Of a DNA stretch of 64,000 bases, positions 1-9,712 are shown piece after piece. Position numbers and translations under genes: made by a program. The stretch's first letter is position 1, and every line of letters begins with the position of its first letter. Origin of the DNA: CAWFLT01 sp963816795 (GTDB lineage Bacteria; Acidobacteriota; Vicinamibacteria; Vicinamibacterales; SCN-69-37); contig CAWFLT010000012.1 of NCBI GenBank assembly GCA_963816795.1, positions 62,001-126,000 on the forward strand, in the 5' to 3' direction. The notes below the pieces were generated by a model. That model searched no databases. It saw only the letters and a list, made by a program, of their open reading frames with translations, and had not been told where the DNA came from.

Positions 1-2
1 AT

Positions 3-371
3 CGCGCGGTCGAAGGCGCGCGGCGGTGGTATGTCGCCCGGGATCTCGGGCACACGTTCGGCCGCACGGGCGTCATGAACGCGCCGCGCGGCGACATCGA
101 GGTCTTCGAGGAAACGCCGTTCATCAAAGGCGTCAACAACGGGCGCGTGGAGTTCGACTACCGTGGACGCCACGACGCCCTGTTCGATCGCATCTCGATC
201 GCCGACGTCCGCTGGATCTGCCAGCGTCTCAGCCGGCTCACCGACCGTCAGTGGCAGGATGCGTTTCGCGCCGGCGGATACGACGCGGCGCTGGCCCAGC
301 GCTTCATCCGCCGCATGAAACAGAAGATCGCCGAGGGCAATGCCCTCTCGACGGCAGAGCCGCAGTCATGA
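3..371 (+). CDS. C-terminal part of an unknown conserved-looking protein
   Basis: The reading frame is open from the left edge, so the start lies outside the window; 122 residues are visible. The end is charged and helical (it contains RRWYVARDLGHTFGRT near the start of the visible part and WICQRLSRLTDRQWQDAFRAG further on), with no membrane segment and no catalytic motif that I recognise. The stop codon overlaps the ATG of the following lipoprotein gene by 4 bp, which suggests co-transcription with it and with the metallophosphoesterase. The function is not known to me. The frame is supported by its continuity from the edge and by the tight coupling to the next gene. Confidence 0.65.
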   Translation, partial: RAVEGARRWYVARDLGHTFGRTGVMNAPRGDIEVFEETPFIKGVNNGRVEFDYRGRHDALFDRISIADVRWICQRLSRLTDRQWQDAFRAGGYDAALAQRFIRRMKQKIAEGNALSTAEPQS

Positions 372-991
372 CTTCGCGCCCTTCGACCCCGTCGGCGGCC
401 CGCCAGCCGCTCGCCGTGGCACTCGTCGCCGGGCTTGCCGTGATCGCCGGTCTCATCGCCTGTCGCCAGACACCGTCTCCACCCCAGGGTCCCGCACCGG
501 TCAACGACGCCGAGGCGGAGACGCTCGCGGACTTCAAGCGCCGGGTCGAGGAGTACGTCGTGCTCCACAAGAAGCTCGAAGACCGCCTGCCAAAACTGCC
601 CAACGAGGCCACGCCGACGCAGATCGACGTCAGTCAGCGCGAGCTCGGCAAGCAGATCACCGAAGCGCGCGCAGGCACTCCGCAGGGAGAGCTGTTCACG
701 CCTGCAATGACCGCCATCGTTCGCAAACACTTCGCGCGCATCTTTGGCGGGGCGGACGGTCCGGCGCTGCGGGCCTCGATCATGGACGAGAACCCCGTCG
801 GTATCGCGGTCAAAGTCAACCAGCGCTACCCCGACGAGGTCCCGATCTCGACGATGCCGCCGACGGTGCTGAAGATTCTCCCGAAGATGCCCGAGGAGCT
901 CGAGTACCGGTTCGTCGGCCGGACCCTGGTGATCATGGACGTCCACGCGCACCTGATCGCCGACTTCATCCCTGACGCCATTCCAGGTTAA
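368..991 (+). CDS. putative lipoprotein of unknown function
   Basis: A 207-residue protein. An N-terminal hydrophobic stretch ends in a plausible lipobox (GLIAC, Cys near residue 33), followed by a Pro-rich linker (TPSPPQGPAP) and a charged helical region. This is a typical arrangement for a lipid-anchored periplasmic protein. The ATG at 368 is chosen because it overlaps the preceding stop as ATGA; a longer upstream frame has no coding character. No enzymatic motif is seen in the remaining 170 residues. It lies 4 bp before the metallophosphoesterase gene, so it probably belongs to the same operon. The family is unknown. Confidence 0.65.
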   Translation: MTSRPSTPSAARQPLAVALVAGLAVIAGLIACRQTPSPPQGPAPVNDAEAETLADFKRRVEEYVVLHKKLEDRLPKLPNEATPTQIDVSQRELGKQITEARAGTPQGELFTPAMTAIVRKHFARIFGGADGPALRASIMDENPVGIAVKVNQRYPDEVPISTMPPTVLKILPKMPEELEYRFVGRTLVIMDVHAHLIADFIPDAIPG

Positions 992-995
992 CGAC

Positions 996-1894
996 ATGCG
1001 CACGTGTCTCGCCGTCCTCACCGCTCTGCTTCTCCTCTCGGCGCCCGAACGATCGGACGATGCCCGATTCGACCTTCAGAGGGCGGCCGCACCGCCGGTG
1101 GCCCAGGTCGTGCCGCTGCCGAACGTCGACGGCTCGCTCAAGATCGGCGTCCTCGGCGACTTCGGAGACGCGAGCACGCGGCAGTACCAAGTCGCGGCGC
1201 AGATGGCCAAGAGTCACGTCGACTTTCGCTACGAACTGGTGCTGCTGACCGGCGACAACTTGTACGGATCGGAGCGGCCGCAAGACTTCGACCGCAAGTT
1301 CGCCCGTCCCTACAAACCGTTGCTCGACGCCGGCGTGAAGTTCTACGCCTCGCTCGGCAATCACGATTCCCGCGAGCAGCGCTACTACAAGCCGTTCAAC
1401 ATGGACGGCAAGCTGTACTACTCGTTCAAGGGCGCGAAACAGAGCGTCCGCTTCATCGCGCTGGAGAGCACCTACCCGGAACCGGTGCAGATCGCCTGGC
1501 TCGAGCAGGAACTGAAAAACGCCAGAGAGGAATGGAAGGTGGTGTTCTTCCACCACCCGCTCTACTCCTCAGGCGAGCGGCACGGGTCGGACACCGAGCT
1601 CCGCGACACCTGGAGCCGCTGTTCGTCGCCCACGGAGTCAGCATCGTGTTCACCGGGCACGACCACTTCTACGAGCGCGTCAAGCCGCAGAAGGGCATTC
1701 TCTACTTCGTGGTGGGATCGGGCGGCCGGCTGCGCGGAGGCAACATCGACCGCGCCACGGGCCTGACCGCGGCGGCCCTCGACACCGACAACTCGTTCCT
1801 GGTCGGCGAATTCGTCGGCGATCAATTCACATTTCAGGCGATCTCACGGACCGGCAAGGTCGTCGATTCGGGCAGCTTCATGCGAAGAAAGTGA
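996..1894 (+). CDS. secreted metallophosphoesterase (calcineurin-like), frameshifted
   Basis: The five signature blocks of calcineurin-like phosphoesterases occur in order: GDFGD, LLTGDN, LGNHD, a histidine in FFHHPLYSS, and TGHDHFYER. These ligate a dinuclear metal centre. An N-terminal hydrophobic segment (LAVLTALLLLSA) suggests export. The first four blocks are in one frame and the last is in another, with the change near 1612-1620; the second frame then runs to a stop at 1892-1894. With one base corrected the protein is about 299 residues. The most similar known enzymes are acid-phosphatase-like phosphoesterases, but the substrate cannot be inferred. The last in a three-gene run; a palindromic repeat follows almost directly. 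Confidence 0.85.
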
Positions 1895-1902
1895 GCGAAG
1901 CT

Positions 1903-2050
1903 GACACCCAGCGCCGCCCGGCGGCGCTGGCCCGAGACGCGGGGGTGGGGCCCCGCGGCTTAAATGAAGCCGGCCTAACTGTGCTCGACCAGGCGTGGGG
2001 CCCCGCCCGCACGCCTCGGCCGCGCCGCTTTGCGGCGCGGGCGTCAGTGC
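1903..2050 (+). repeat. inverted pair of GC-rich palindromic repeat units
   Basis: The left unit starts with GACACCCAGCGCC, has an internal hairpin and then GGGGGTGGGGCCCCGCG. The right unit is a diverged copy in reverse orientation, containing GCGTGGGGCCCCGCCCG. The pair fills almost the whole gap between two convergent genes and could fold into a large hairpin on either strand. Related units lie at 4326-4526 and 47125-47185. The arrangement recalls REP/BIME elements; it may also act as a bidirectional terminator. Confidence 0.7.
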
Positions 2051-2071
2051 TGCGCGCTTTTCGAAACGCTG

Positions 2072-4153
2072 TCAGTGCGTGACGGTCTCTTTTTCTTCCG
2101 ATTCCGCCTTCTTCGCGCCCAGCCCCTGAATCTGGAGGCCGGTCGCCAGTTCGGGCTTCGCTTCCTTCAGGACGACCTGACGGTAGAGCTCGGCCATCTT
2201 CTGGTTTTCCTGCTGGGCCTTGCGCGCGCGAACCTTCTCTTCGCGGGCGTTCTTGGCGATGCCCTTCTCGTCGAGATCGGTCTGCTTGCCCTTCGCCACG
2301 GCCTCGGCGTCGAGCTTGAGCGTGTGCTCGGCGGTGTCGAGCGCGACCTTCTTGCCGCCGGCGAAGATCTCGTGACGGCCGTGCTCCTCGTACCACTTGG
2401 TGAGGGTGGCCGTCATGTGCATCTTCTCGATGATGTTCCGCCAGCCCACGCCCGTGTTGTAGGCGCAGAAGCTGATCTCCCCTTCCTGCGTCGCATACGG
2501 AATGATGCAGCGCTCGGTGCGGCGGAAGTCGTAGTTGAAGAGATCCTGGAACCACATGCCGGCGATGAAGAGGAAGTTCCAGCGGTCGGTGCGGCGCTTC
2601 TCGATGTCGGCCATCGTGCGGTCGCCGGTGACCTTGCCGTAGCTCCGGCCGGTCGCGCCGAACGTCTTGTCGAACTTCTTCATCAGGTCGGTCATCTTGA
2701 AGTGCGTCGGCGCCTTGAACGGGTCGTAGTTCTTCATCAGCGCGAGCGCCATGCCCGTCACCGACAGAAACCGGCCGCGCGCGGCGTCGTTCACCCTGGC
2801 GACGTCCTTCGCCATCTGGTCGGCCTTGAGGAACGCGGTGACCGGCACGGCCTCCTTCGTTTCCTTGTCGATCATGACCGCCATGCCGACGCCGCAGTTC
2901 GGATGGCAGCCGCACGACAGCTGGCCGAAGTCCGCCGCCGCCCCGTGGACGAGGTCGGCCCAGTCGCCGAACGTCGCCGTGAACGAGATCGGGAACCAGT
3001 CGCGAATCGGTTCGCCGAGGCCCGTCTGGTTTTTCACGTCGTGCGCCAGATGCGAGAGCGTGTAGCGCTGCGCCTGCCGGCGCTCATCCGTGATCTCCTC
3101 GTCGCGGCCGGTGAACGACACCGGCTGGAACGACAGGAACGAGATCTTGCGCGGGTTGTCGAGCGCGAACTGGATGATGCGGCCGACCTGCTCGTTGTTC
3201 ACGCCGTTGACGATCGTGGTCACCGGCACGATGTCGACGCCGGACTTCCACAGGTTCTCGATCGCGCGCAGCTTGACGTCGAACAGGTTGCCGACCAGCC
3301 GATGCGAGTTGGCGGCGTTGCCGATGCCGTCGAACTGCAGATAGGCGTAGCGGAGTCCGGCTTCGGCCGCCGCGCGGGCGAAATCGGCGCTCTTGGCGAA
3401 CTCAATGCCGTTGGTGGCCGCCTGGACCGAGTTGTAGCCGACCTTGCGCGCGTAGCGCACGGCGTCGAGGAAGTAGGGCGAGAGCGTCGGCTCGCCGCCC
3501 GAGAACTGCACCGACATCTGGCGGCGCGGCTTGATCGAAATCGCGTTGTCGAGCAGCGTCTTGATCTCGTCCCAGCCCAGCTCGTGCACGAACCCGACCT
3601 GATTCGCGTCCATGAAGCAGGGGTCGCACATCATGTTGCAGCGGTTGGTCAGGTCGACCGTCAGCACGGCGCCGCGGCCGTACTTGATCGTCGACGAACC
3701 GTGGTTGTGCAGCTCCTCGTCGTTGTGCGCGCGGATGTCCGAGCCCGGGTAGGTCTCCTCGAGGTGCTTGAAGAACTCCGAGTCGATCGCCATCACGTCC
3801 TCGAAGTGGCCGTGAATCGGACAGTCCTTGACCATCAGGATCTTGCCGTCGCGCTCGAGAATCGTCGCCTTGATCTCGCCGATCTTCTCGGTGAGCAGGA
3901 CCTTGTAGTCACGCTTGCCGTCGACGATCTCCTGCCGCGCTTCGCGCACGCAGACAGGACAGAGCGAATCGGTCTCACGCGGCCATCCGAGCGGCGGCTT
4001 CACTTTCTGCCACGACTTCAGCAGCGGCTTTTCCGACCACTTCGGAATGAACGACGCGTTGGGCTTGATGCTGTTGAGGGCGTCGAAGACGGTCCAGGCG
4101 CCCCGCGCCACATAGGTCAGACCCTTCTCGACGTACTTCACCGGCTTATGCAT
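2072..4153 (-). CDS. Tes/MSS-like radical SAM enzyme, candidate membrane-spanning lipid synthase
   Basis: A 693-residue intact protein. The N-terminal part (about residues 60-125) has paired metal-ligand motifs LCPVC and KDCPIHGHFE. The radical SAM CX3CX2C motif is CNMMCDPC (near residue 173), followed by QFSGGEPTLSP. Further cysteines occur in SCGCHPNCG and in a C-terminal RCIIPYA...SFCAYN block. This order resembles tetraether synthase (Tes) and its bacterial relatives, which couple unactivated lipid tails and carry several Fe-S clusters. The last 80 residues are a charged, probably coiled-coil tail (AREEKVRARKAQQENQK). Acidobacteria are known for membrane-spanning iso-diabolic acid, which fits the role. 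The exact substrate is an inference; another radical SAM reaction remains possible. No lipid genes are adjacent. Confidence 0.75.
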   Translation of the reverse strand: MHKPVKYVEKGLTYVARGAWTVFDALNSIKPNASFIPKWSEKPLLKSWQKVKPPLGWPRETDSLCPVCVREARQEIVDGKRDYKVLLTEKIGEIKATILERDGKILMVKDCPIHGHFEDVMAIDSEFFKHLEETYPGSDIRAHNDEELHNHGSSTIKYGRGAVLTVDLTNRCNMMCDPCFMDANQVGFVHELGWDEIKTLLDNAISIKPRRQMSVQFSGGEPTLSPYFLDAVRYARKVGYNSVQAATNGIEFAKSADFARAAAEAGLRYAYLQFDGIGNAANSHRLVGNLFDVKLRAIENLWKSGVDIVPVTTIVNGVNNEQVGRIIQFALDNPRKISFLSFQPVSFTGRDEEITDERRQAQRYTLSHLAHDVKNQTGLGEPIRDWFPISFTATFGDWADLVHGAAADFGQLSCGCHPNCGVGMAVMIDKETKEAVPVTAFLKADQMAKDVARVNDAARGRFLSVTGMALALMKNYDPFKAPTHFKMTDLMKKFDKTFGATGRSYGKVTGDRTMADIEKRRTDRWNFLFIAGMWFQDLFNYDFRRTERCIIPYATQEGEISFCAYNTGVGWRNIIEKMHMTATLTKWYEEHGRHEIFAGGKKVALDTAEHTLKLDAEAVAKGKQTDLDEKGIAKNAREEKVRARKAQQENQKMAELYRQVVLKEAKPELATGLQIQGLGAKKAESEEKETVTH

Positions 4154-4325
4154 AACCCTCCGAAACTGTGAGCGCCGAGGGGACCCCGGCGCCCTTGGAG
4201 GATACCGTCCAGACCTCGGACCGACTACAAATTTGTCGCGGACGGGCGAATTTCAGGGGGCAACGGGCAGGAATCAGGCCCGAATTGGCAGCGCTAACTA
4301 ACTGATTTGAAAGCAGTTGCGACAC

Positions 4326-4526
4326 GACACCCAGCGCCCGCACTGCGGCGCTGGCCCGAGGCGTGGGGGTGGGGCCCCACGCCCCTAAGTAAAGTAGGCC
4401 AACTTCACTTAGTGGCGCGGGGCCCCACCCCCGCGCTCGGGCCAGCGCCGCTACGCGGCGCTGGGTGTCGTCCTTACAGCGCGGGGCCCACCGCGCTCGG
4501 GCCGCGCCGCTACGCGGCGCTGGCGT
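4326..4526 (-). repeat. three palindromic repeat units, two as an inverted pair
   Basis: The left copy (from 4326) starts GACACCCAGCGCC and contains GGGGGTGGGGCCCCACGCC; the second copy, ending near 4470 with GCTGGGTGTCG, is its inverted partner. Between them TAAGTAAAGT faces ACTTCACTTA. A third, shorter copy (4479-4526) has the same orientation as the second and supplies the last codons and stop of msrQ. The same unit is seen at 1903-2050 and 47125-47185. The rest of the gap (4154-4325) shows no gene; it should hold the promoter of the Tes-like gene. Confidence 0.75.
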
Positions 4527-5187
4527 CACTTCCGATCGCCCAAAACACCCGGATCCCCAGCAGCACCGCCAGCGCGGCGGCCCACTTGAGCGGTTCGCTG
4601 AGGTCGGACTTCTGAATCCAGATGAAGTGCACGATGCCGGCGATCGCGGCCACGTAGACCAGGCGATGGAGCCGCGTCCAGTTCTTCCTCAGGCGCCGCA
4701 TCCAGCCGGTCGTCGACGTGATCGCCAGCAGCAGCAGGATGGCGAACGCGAGCTGGCCGACGAAGATGAACCGCCGTTTGAGGATGTCCTGCCAGATGGC
4801 GTCGAAGTCACACGTGGACGCGAGTAGCAGAGCTGATCGAAGACGAGATAGGTCGTCAGGTGCAGCAGGGCGTAGACGAACGACCAGACGCCCAGCATCC
4901 GGCGGAGCGCACTGAATCTTGTTGACCTTGAAGATGCGGCGAACGGGCGTGACGGCAAGCGTCGTCAGCAGGATCGTCAAGCGCCGTCTTTGCCGGTTTC
5001 GATGCAGCAGCGTCGCCTTCGGATCGACGCCGAGCGCCTCGACATTGCCGCCCCAGAGCAGCTGGTAGAGTCCGTACGACAGCTCGACGGCCGGAAACAG
5101 ACAGACGACGAAGACGGCGGGCTTGAAGAACCGCCAGGCGACGATCGCGGCCAGCAGGTGGCACAGCCGCTGCCACATCCGCGACAT
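4510..5187 (-). CDS. msrQ: MsrQ, heme-binding membrane subunit of the MsrPQ methionine sulfoxide reductase
   Basis: A polytopic membrane protein. Recognisable MsrQ/YedZ segments are LCHLLAAIVAWRFF, VELSYGLYQLLWGG, LTTLAVTPVRR, RRMLGVWSFVYALLHLTTY (carrying heme-ligand histidines), FVGQLAFAILLLLAITS and RLHRLVYVAAIAGIVHF. They are spread over more than one frame, with shifts near 4840, 4905 and 4995, so the gene carries several apparent indels. MsrQ passes quinone-derived electrons to periplasmic MsrP, encoded directly upstream on the same strand (7 bp gap). The C-terminal codons and the stop lie within a palindromic repeat unit. Confidence 0.85.
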   Translation of the reverse strand: MSRMWQRLCHLLAAIVAWRFFKPAVFVVCLFPAVELSYGLYQLLWGGNVEALGVDPKATLLHRNRQRRRLTILLTTLAVTPVRRIFKVNKIQCAPPDAGRLVVRLRPAAPDDLSRLRSALLLASTCDFDAIWQDILKRRFIFVGQLAFAILLLLAITSTTGWMRRLRKNWTRLHRLVYVAAIAGIVHFIWIQKSDLSEPLKWAAALAVLLGIRVFWAIGSDASAA

Positions 5188-5193
5188 TCGCGT

Positions 5194-6175
5194 TCAGTAG
5201 TACTTGGTCAGGTCCATGCCCGAGTACAGGCTCGCCACCTGATCGCCGTAGCCGTTGAACATCACGGTGTCGCGATTGGCGAAGGGACTCGGCAGGCGCG
5301 TCTCGCGCTTCTGCGACCAGCGCGGATGATCCACGTTCGGGTTCACGTTGGCGTAGAACCCGTACTCGTGCGGCGTCTGCACCGCCCAGGTGTTGGCCGG
5401 CTGCTTGTCCATCAGGCGGATCCGGACGATGGACTTCCCGCTCTTGAAGCCGTACTTCCACGGGACGTGGATGCGCAGAGGCGCGCCGTTCTGGTTGGGC
5501 AGCACCTTGCCGTAGAGCCCGACGACCATGAACGAGAGCGGGTGCATCGCTTCGTCCATCCGCAGCCCTTCGACATAGGGGAAGTCGAGCCCCGCCGACG
5601 CGAGCCCCGGCATCTCGCTCGGGCGCTCGAGGGTGAGGAACTCGATGAACTTCGCGCCCGGCTGCGGCTGCACCTTGTTCAAGCACGGCCGACAGCGGCA
5701 CGCCGATCCAGGGCATGACCATCGACCAGCGCTCGACGCAGCGATGGCGGTAGACACGCTCTTCGAGCTGGTTGAAGTCGACCAGATCCTCGACGCCGTA
5801 GTTGCCCGGCTTGTTGACCAGACCCTCGACTTTGACCGTCCACGGCTTGACAGTCAGGCGCCCCGCGTTGCGCGCCGGATCGGTCTTCCGCGTGCCGAAT
5901 TCGTAGTAGTTGTTGTAGCTCGAGATCTGCTCGAACGTGTTCAGCGGATCGACGGCAGGATCGGTGACGTAGGCCGTCTTCTTCGCCGCCGGCAGCGCGG
6001 CGTAGTTGGCCGCCTGGGCGCCGAGCGCTGAAGAGCCGCCGCCAATCAACGCGCCGACGGCGCCAACGGCCCCGGCCGACGCGATCTGCATGAACTCGCG
6101 ACGCGATCGGTAGACCGGTTCGGGAGTCACTTCAGAGTACGGAACGTCGGCCGACGTCTTGATCCTGATCAGCAT
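5194..6175 (-). CDS. msrP: MsrP, Tat-exported molybdopterin methionine sulfoxide reductase catalytic subunit
   Basis: A twin-arginine signal (YRSRREFMQIASAG) starts near residue 22. The molybdenum-ligating cysteine lies in YRHRCVERWSMVMPWIGVPL, matching the YedY/MsrP family. Further conserved parts are the PLRIHVPWKYGFKSGKSI and VNPNVDHPRWSQ segments. The first half and the second half are in different frames; the shift is near 5681, where one extra base in the VLNK codons accounts for it. The corrected length is about 327 residues, close to the usual. It repairs oxidised periplasmic methionine and forms a two-gene unit with msrQ. Confidence 0.9.
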
Positions 6176-6285
6176 GATGCCCTCACCGTGTCAATCGCCA
6201 GATCGGCCGGCGACTGTCCCGTTCTCGAAATTAGACCATAATGTGAGCGGCCGCGACACCGGACCGCGCGCCAGACCACTCACCC

Positions 6286-7656
6286 ATGAACACTTCATTA
6301 TCGCCGACCCTCACCGGGACTGCTGGAGCCCTGGAGCAGAAGCTCCTCCGCCGCACGGCTCACGTTGGCGTGATCGGCCTCGGCTATGTCGGCCTGCCGC
6401 TCGCCGTCGAGATGGCGCGGGCGGGATTCAAGACGACCGGCATCGACCTCGACGCAAGGAAGGTCGACGCCATCAACCGGGGTGAATCGTACATTCCCGA
6501 CGTGCCGACGGCCGACGTCGCTCAGTTCCGCGAGCGGGACAAGCTCTCGGCCAGCCGTGAAGCGGCGGTCATCCAGACGTTCGACACGATCAACATCTGC
6601 GTGCCGACGCCGCTGCGGAAAACGAAAGATCCCGACCTCTCCTATGTCGTCTCCGCGGTCGAAATGATCGCGGAACATCTCCACCCGGGGCAGTTGGTGG
6701 TGCTCGAATCGACCACCTATCCGGGTACGACGGACGAAGTCGTCCGGCCGATTCTCGAAAAGGGCGGACTGGTCGCCGGGCGCGATTTCTTCCTGGCGTT
6801 CTCCCCCGAGCGTGTCGATCCGGGCAACGCCCATTTCACGACCCGAAACGTCCCGAAGGTCGTCGGCGGGACCACTCCGGCGTGCACGGCGCTCGCGAAG
6901 CTCCTCTATGCGGCCTCGATTGAGCAAGTGGTCGAAGTCAGCTCGACCCGCGTCGCCGAGATGGTCAAGCTGCTCGAGAACACGTTCCGGGCCGTCAATA
7001 TCGGCCTCGTCAACGAGCTCGCGCTGATGTGCGACCGGCTCGGCATCAGCGTCTGGGAGGTGGTCGACGCGGCCGCCACGAAGCCGTTCGGGTTCATGCC
7101 GTTCTATCCCGGGCCCGGCCTGGGCGGCCACTGCATTCCGATCGATCCGTTCTATCTGTCGTGGAAGGTCAAGGAAGTCGGCTTCGAAGCCCGCTTCATC
7201 GAGCTGGCCGGCCACGTCAACGCCGCCATGCCGCACCACGTCGTCGACAAGGTCGCCGATGCGCTGAACAGCCACTCGAAGAGCATCCGCGGTTCGAAGA
7301 TCCTGGTGCTCGGCATCGCCTACAAGCGAGACATCGACGACGTCCGGGAATCGCCCGCGCTGGATGTCATGGCCGTGCTCCAGCAGAAGGGCGCCGAGCT
7401 CAGCTATCACGATCCGTACGTGCCGGCGGTCGCCGCCCGCGACTGGCCGGGCGCGGTCGACATCGCCACGGTCGACCTCACCGTCGAGCGCATGCGGAAC
7501 GCCGACTGTGTCGTCATCGTCACCGACCACAAGACCTTCGACTACCCCGCCCTCGTCAAACACGCGCGTCTCATCGTCGACACGCGCAACGCGATCAAGA
7601 GCTCGTCCCCGAACGTGTTCAAGCTGGGCGCGCCGGGACACACGGCGTCGAAGTAG
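6286..7656 (+). CDS. UDP-N-acetyl-D-glucosamine 6-dehydrogenase (WbpA type)
   Basis: A 456-residue intact protein of the UDP-sugar dehydrogenase family. The Rossmann motif is GVIGLGYVGLPLA (near residue 30). The VVLESTTYPGTT and FSPERVDPGN blocks and the catalytic cysteine in GPGLGGHCIPIDPFYLSWK follow, and the C-terminal domain has VLGIAYKRDIDDVRESPA. This pattern fits the subgroup that oxidises UDP-GlcNAc or related sugars to uronic acids for surface polysaccharides rather than UDP-glucose dehydrogenase. It stands alone, divergent from msrP, with no glycosyltransferase adjacent. The start ATG at 6286 keeps a short N-terminal extension before the Rossmann fold. Confidence 0.9.
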   Translation: MNTSLSPTLTGTAGALEQKLLRRTAHVGVIGLGYVGLPLAVEMARAGFKTTGIDLDARKVDAINRGESYIPDVPTADVAQFRERDKLSASREAAVIQTFDTINICVPTPLRKTKDPDLSYVVSAVEMIAEHLHPGQLVVLESTTYPGTTDEVVRPILEKGGLVAGRDFFLAFSPERVDPGNAHFTTRNVPKVVGGTTPACTALAKLLYAASIEQVVEVSSTRVAEMVKLLENTFRAVNIGLVNELALMCDRLGISVWEVVDAAATKPFGFMPFYPGPGLGGHCIPIDPFYLSWKVKEVGFEARFIELAGHVNAAMPHHVVDKVADALNSHSKSIRGSKILVLGIAYKRDIDDVRESPALDVMAVLQQKGAELSYHDPYVPAVAARDWPGAVDIATVDLTVERMRNADCVVIVTDHKTFDYPALVKHARLIVDTRNAIKSSSPNVFKLGAPGHTASK

Positions 7657-7690
7657 ATCTTGCTTCGAATCGTGCTTCGTGGTGAGCGCT

Positions 7691-8333
7691 TTACGTGATG
7701 GCCAGGAAGCGACGCGTCTCGTTCCAGATGAGATCCATCGACGACGAGAGCTGATGGTCATCGTCGACCATCCTGAGATCGACATTCGGGCGCCCGGCCG
7801 CCCACCGTTCGACCATCGCCGGATCCACCGATTCGTCCCGACGACCCTGGAAGACGAGCATCGGCTGCGCCACCGGAAGCGTCGAACGCGTCGTAGCGCG
7901 CCGCGTCTTCGTAGAGGGCAAATCCGACGTCGCGCGGTTCGTTGAACGCGTAGTGGAAAAACGCGAAGGCGGCCGAGCCGGCGCCATTCGTCAATGCCGT
8001 GCTCGCCGAGCTGCCGCAGACGGTTGCCGCCGAAATCCAGCGCCGGCGCCAACAGGATCAGATGTGAGACGCGATGCGGCTCGGCGGCCGCTGCGTGGAC
8101 GGCCACGAACGCGCCGAGGCTGGAGCCAATCAGCACCACGGGTCCCGCCGGCGCCGCGAAATGGCCGCGGCCGTCTGCTCGAGCATTCTGGTGGTCGTCA
8201 GCGTCTCGAACGCCGGCTGGTTGAAGTCCGGGCACGAAAACCCCACTCCGTGCGCCGCCAACTCGCGCTCGAAGCGCTGGGCCTTCGACGAGGCGGGCGA
8301 CGAGGCGAATCCGTGGAGGTAGATGGCGTGCAT
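7691..8333 (-). CDS. YqiA-like alpha/beta-hydrolase, frameshifted
   Basis: The product starts with MHAIYLHGFASSPASSKAQ, typical of the YqiA/UPF0227 esterase group. The nucleophile elbow is VLIGSSLGAFVA, the acid lies in LVFQGRRDESVD and the histidine in VDDDHQLSSS, so the full Ser-Asp-His triad is present. These pieces lie in different frames, with shifts near 8145, 7990 and 7885. Corrected length is about 210 residues. Probably a cytoplasmic carboxylesterase; no substrate is known. It is divergent from the amidohydrolase gene and convergent with the UDP-sugar dehydrogenase. Confidence 0.75.
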
Positions 8334-8480
8334 TAGGGTGTAACCTCTCCCCTATCGTGCAGAGACTATCCTTAGATCGCCGGGGCCCCACCCCCGGCTC
8401 CGGACGCTCAGGGCTCGCTACGCTGCCGCTCCTCCTCGCGGTGTCTCTCGCGGTCGGCCCTCGCGGTCTCCGCGTCCAGC

Positions 8481-8520
8481 TCTTCTCCGTGGCCTCCTGC
8501 TTTTCTCCGTGGCCTCGTTC
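8481..8520 (+). repeat. short tandem words (TTCTCCGTGGCCTC)
   Basis: The 14-base word TTCTCCGTGGCCTC occurs twice about 20 bases apart, directly before and across the likely start of the amidohydrolase gene. It is one of several short-word arrays in the gaps of this window. Confidence 0.6.
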
Positions 8521-9712
8521 TTCCCGGGCGGCCGCGGAGCGGCGGTTTCGATCGCGCCGCAGCGCGGACAGGCACCGGCGGCGGGACCCAGCGTCACGAT
8601 TCGGGCGGCGCGCGTTGCTCGATGGCCGCGGGCAAGTACTGACGAACGCCGTCGTCGAAGTGCAGGGCACGCGGATTGTCAGCGTCGGCTCGCGGCCGGG
8701 GCCGGTGACGCACGACCTGGGCGACGCCACCGTGCTGCCCGGCCTGATCGACGTCCACACGCACATCGACTGGCATTTCGGCCCGGACGGCAAATATCCA
8801 CCGCGCAACGAAACGGTCGCCGAGCGTGGACGGGCGATTGCGGCGAATGCTCGAGCGACACTGCTCGCCGGTTTCACCACCGTCCAGAATGTCGGGAATC
8901 CCAGCGACAAGGCGTTGCGCGATGCGATTGCCGCAGGACTGGTCGACGGTCCGCGTATCCTGACCTCCCTCGGTCAGGTCAACCGCGGCACGCCGGATGA
9001 GCTGCGGGCCACCGTCCGGCGGCTCAAGGCGGACGGCGCCGACGTGATCAAGGTGTTTGCCTCCGAGAGCATCCGGACCGGAGGCGCGCCCACCATGACC
9101 CAGGAACAGCTCGACGCGGTGTGCGGCGAGGCGAACGCGCAGGGCCTGCGAACCGTGGTGCACGCGCACGCCGCGGAAGCCGTCATGCGTGTCGCGCGTG
9201 CCGGATGCACGCAGGTCGAGCACGGCGCCTACGCCAGCGACGAGGCGCTCGCGCTGATGAAGGAACGCGGCACCTACTTCGATCCGAACATCGGACTGGT
9301 GCTGCAGAATTACGTCGAGAACAAGGACCGCTACCTGAGCCCGACCGGCAGCTACACCGAAGAGGGCTTCGCGTTCATGGAGAAGGCCGTCGGCATCAAG
9401 GGCGAGATGTTCGGACGCGCGCTCAAGTCCGGCGTGAAGATGCCGCTCGGCACCGACGCGGTCGCCGGGGCGCACGGCCAGAATGCCCGCGAGATCATCG
9501 CCCGCGTCCAGGAAGGACAGACGGCAATGGACGGCATTATCAGCGCCACGTCGCTGGCGGCCGAATCGTTGCGGCTCGGCGATCGCCTGGGCACGCTGAC
9601 GGCCGGGTACGAGGCCGACATCATCGCGGTGGCGGGCGATCCGGTGCGCGACATCACGGCGTTGCGCACGGTGACGTTCGTGATGAAGGGTGGGACGGTC
9701 TACAAGAAATAG
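8509..9712 (+). CDS. imidazolonepropionase-like amidohydrolase, probably exported
   Basis: A metal-dependent amidohydrolase. The first metal site is GLIDVHTHIDWHFG, later histidines lie in TVVHAHAAEAVMR and QVEHGAYASD, and the final aspartate in LGTDAVAGAHGQN. A lysine in DVIKVFAS may be the bridging residue. The C-terminus has the usual TLTAGYEADIIAVAGDP close. The N-terminal 35 residues (from a GTG at 8509, reading VTIRAAR before LLDGRG) are in another frame from the remainder; the shift is near 8615. A signal peptide is usual in this group but is not clear here, so the start is uncertain. Proposed roles of relatives include Xaa-Pro peptidase and lactonase activity. Confidence 0.8.

Noticed and set aside
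2030..4171. A 713-residue open frame on the plus strand
   Set aside because: It is the mirror of the radical SAM gene; the minus-strand product has all expected motifs, while this frame is Arg/Val/Asp-rich without any.
6298..8910. An 870-residue minus-strand open frame
   Set aside because: It covers the UDP-sugar dehydrogenase in antisense; only a short stretch near 8000-8140 is real, as part of the YqiA-like gene.
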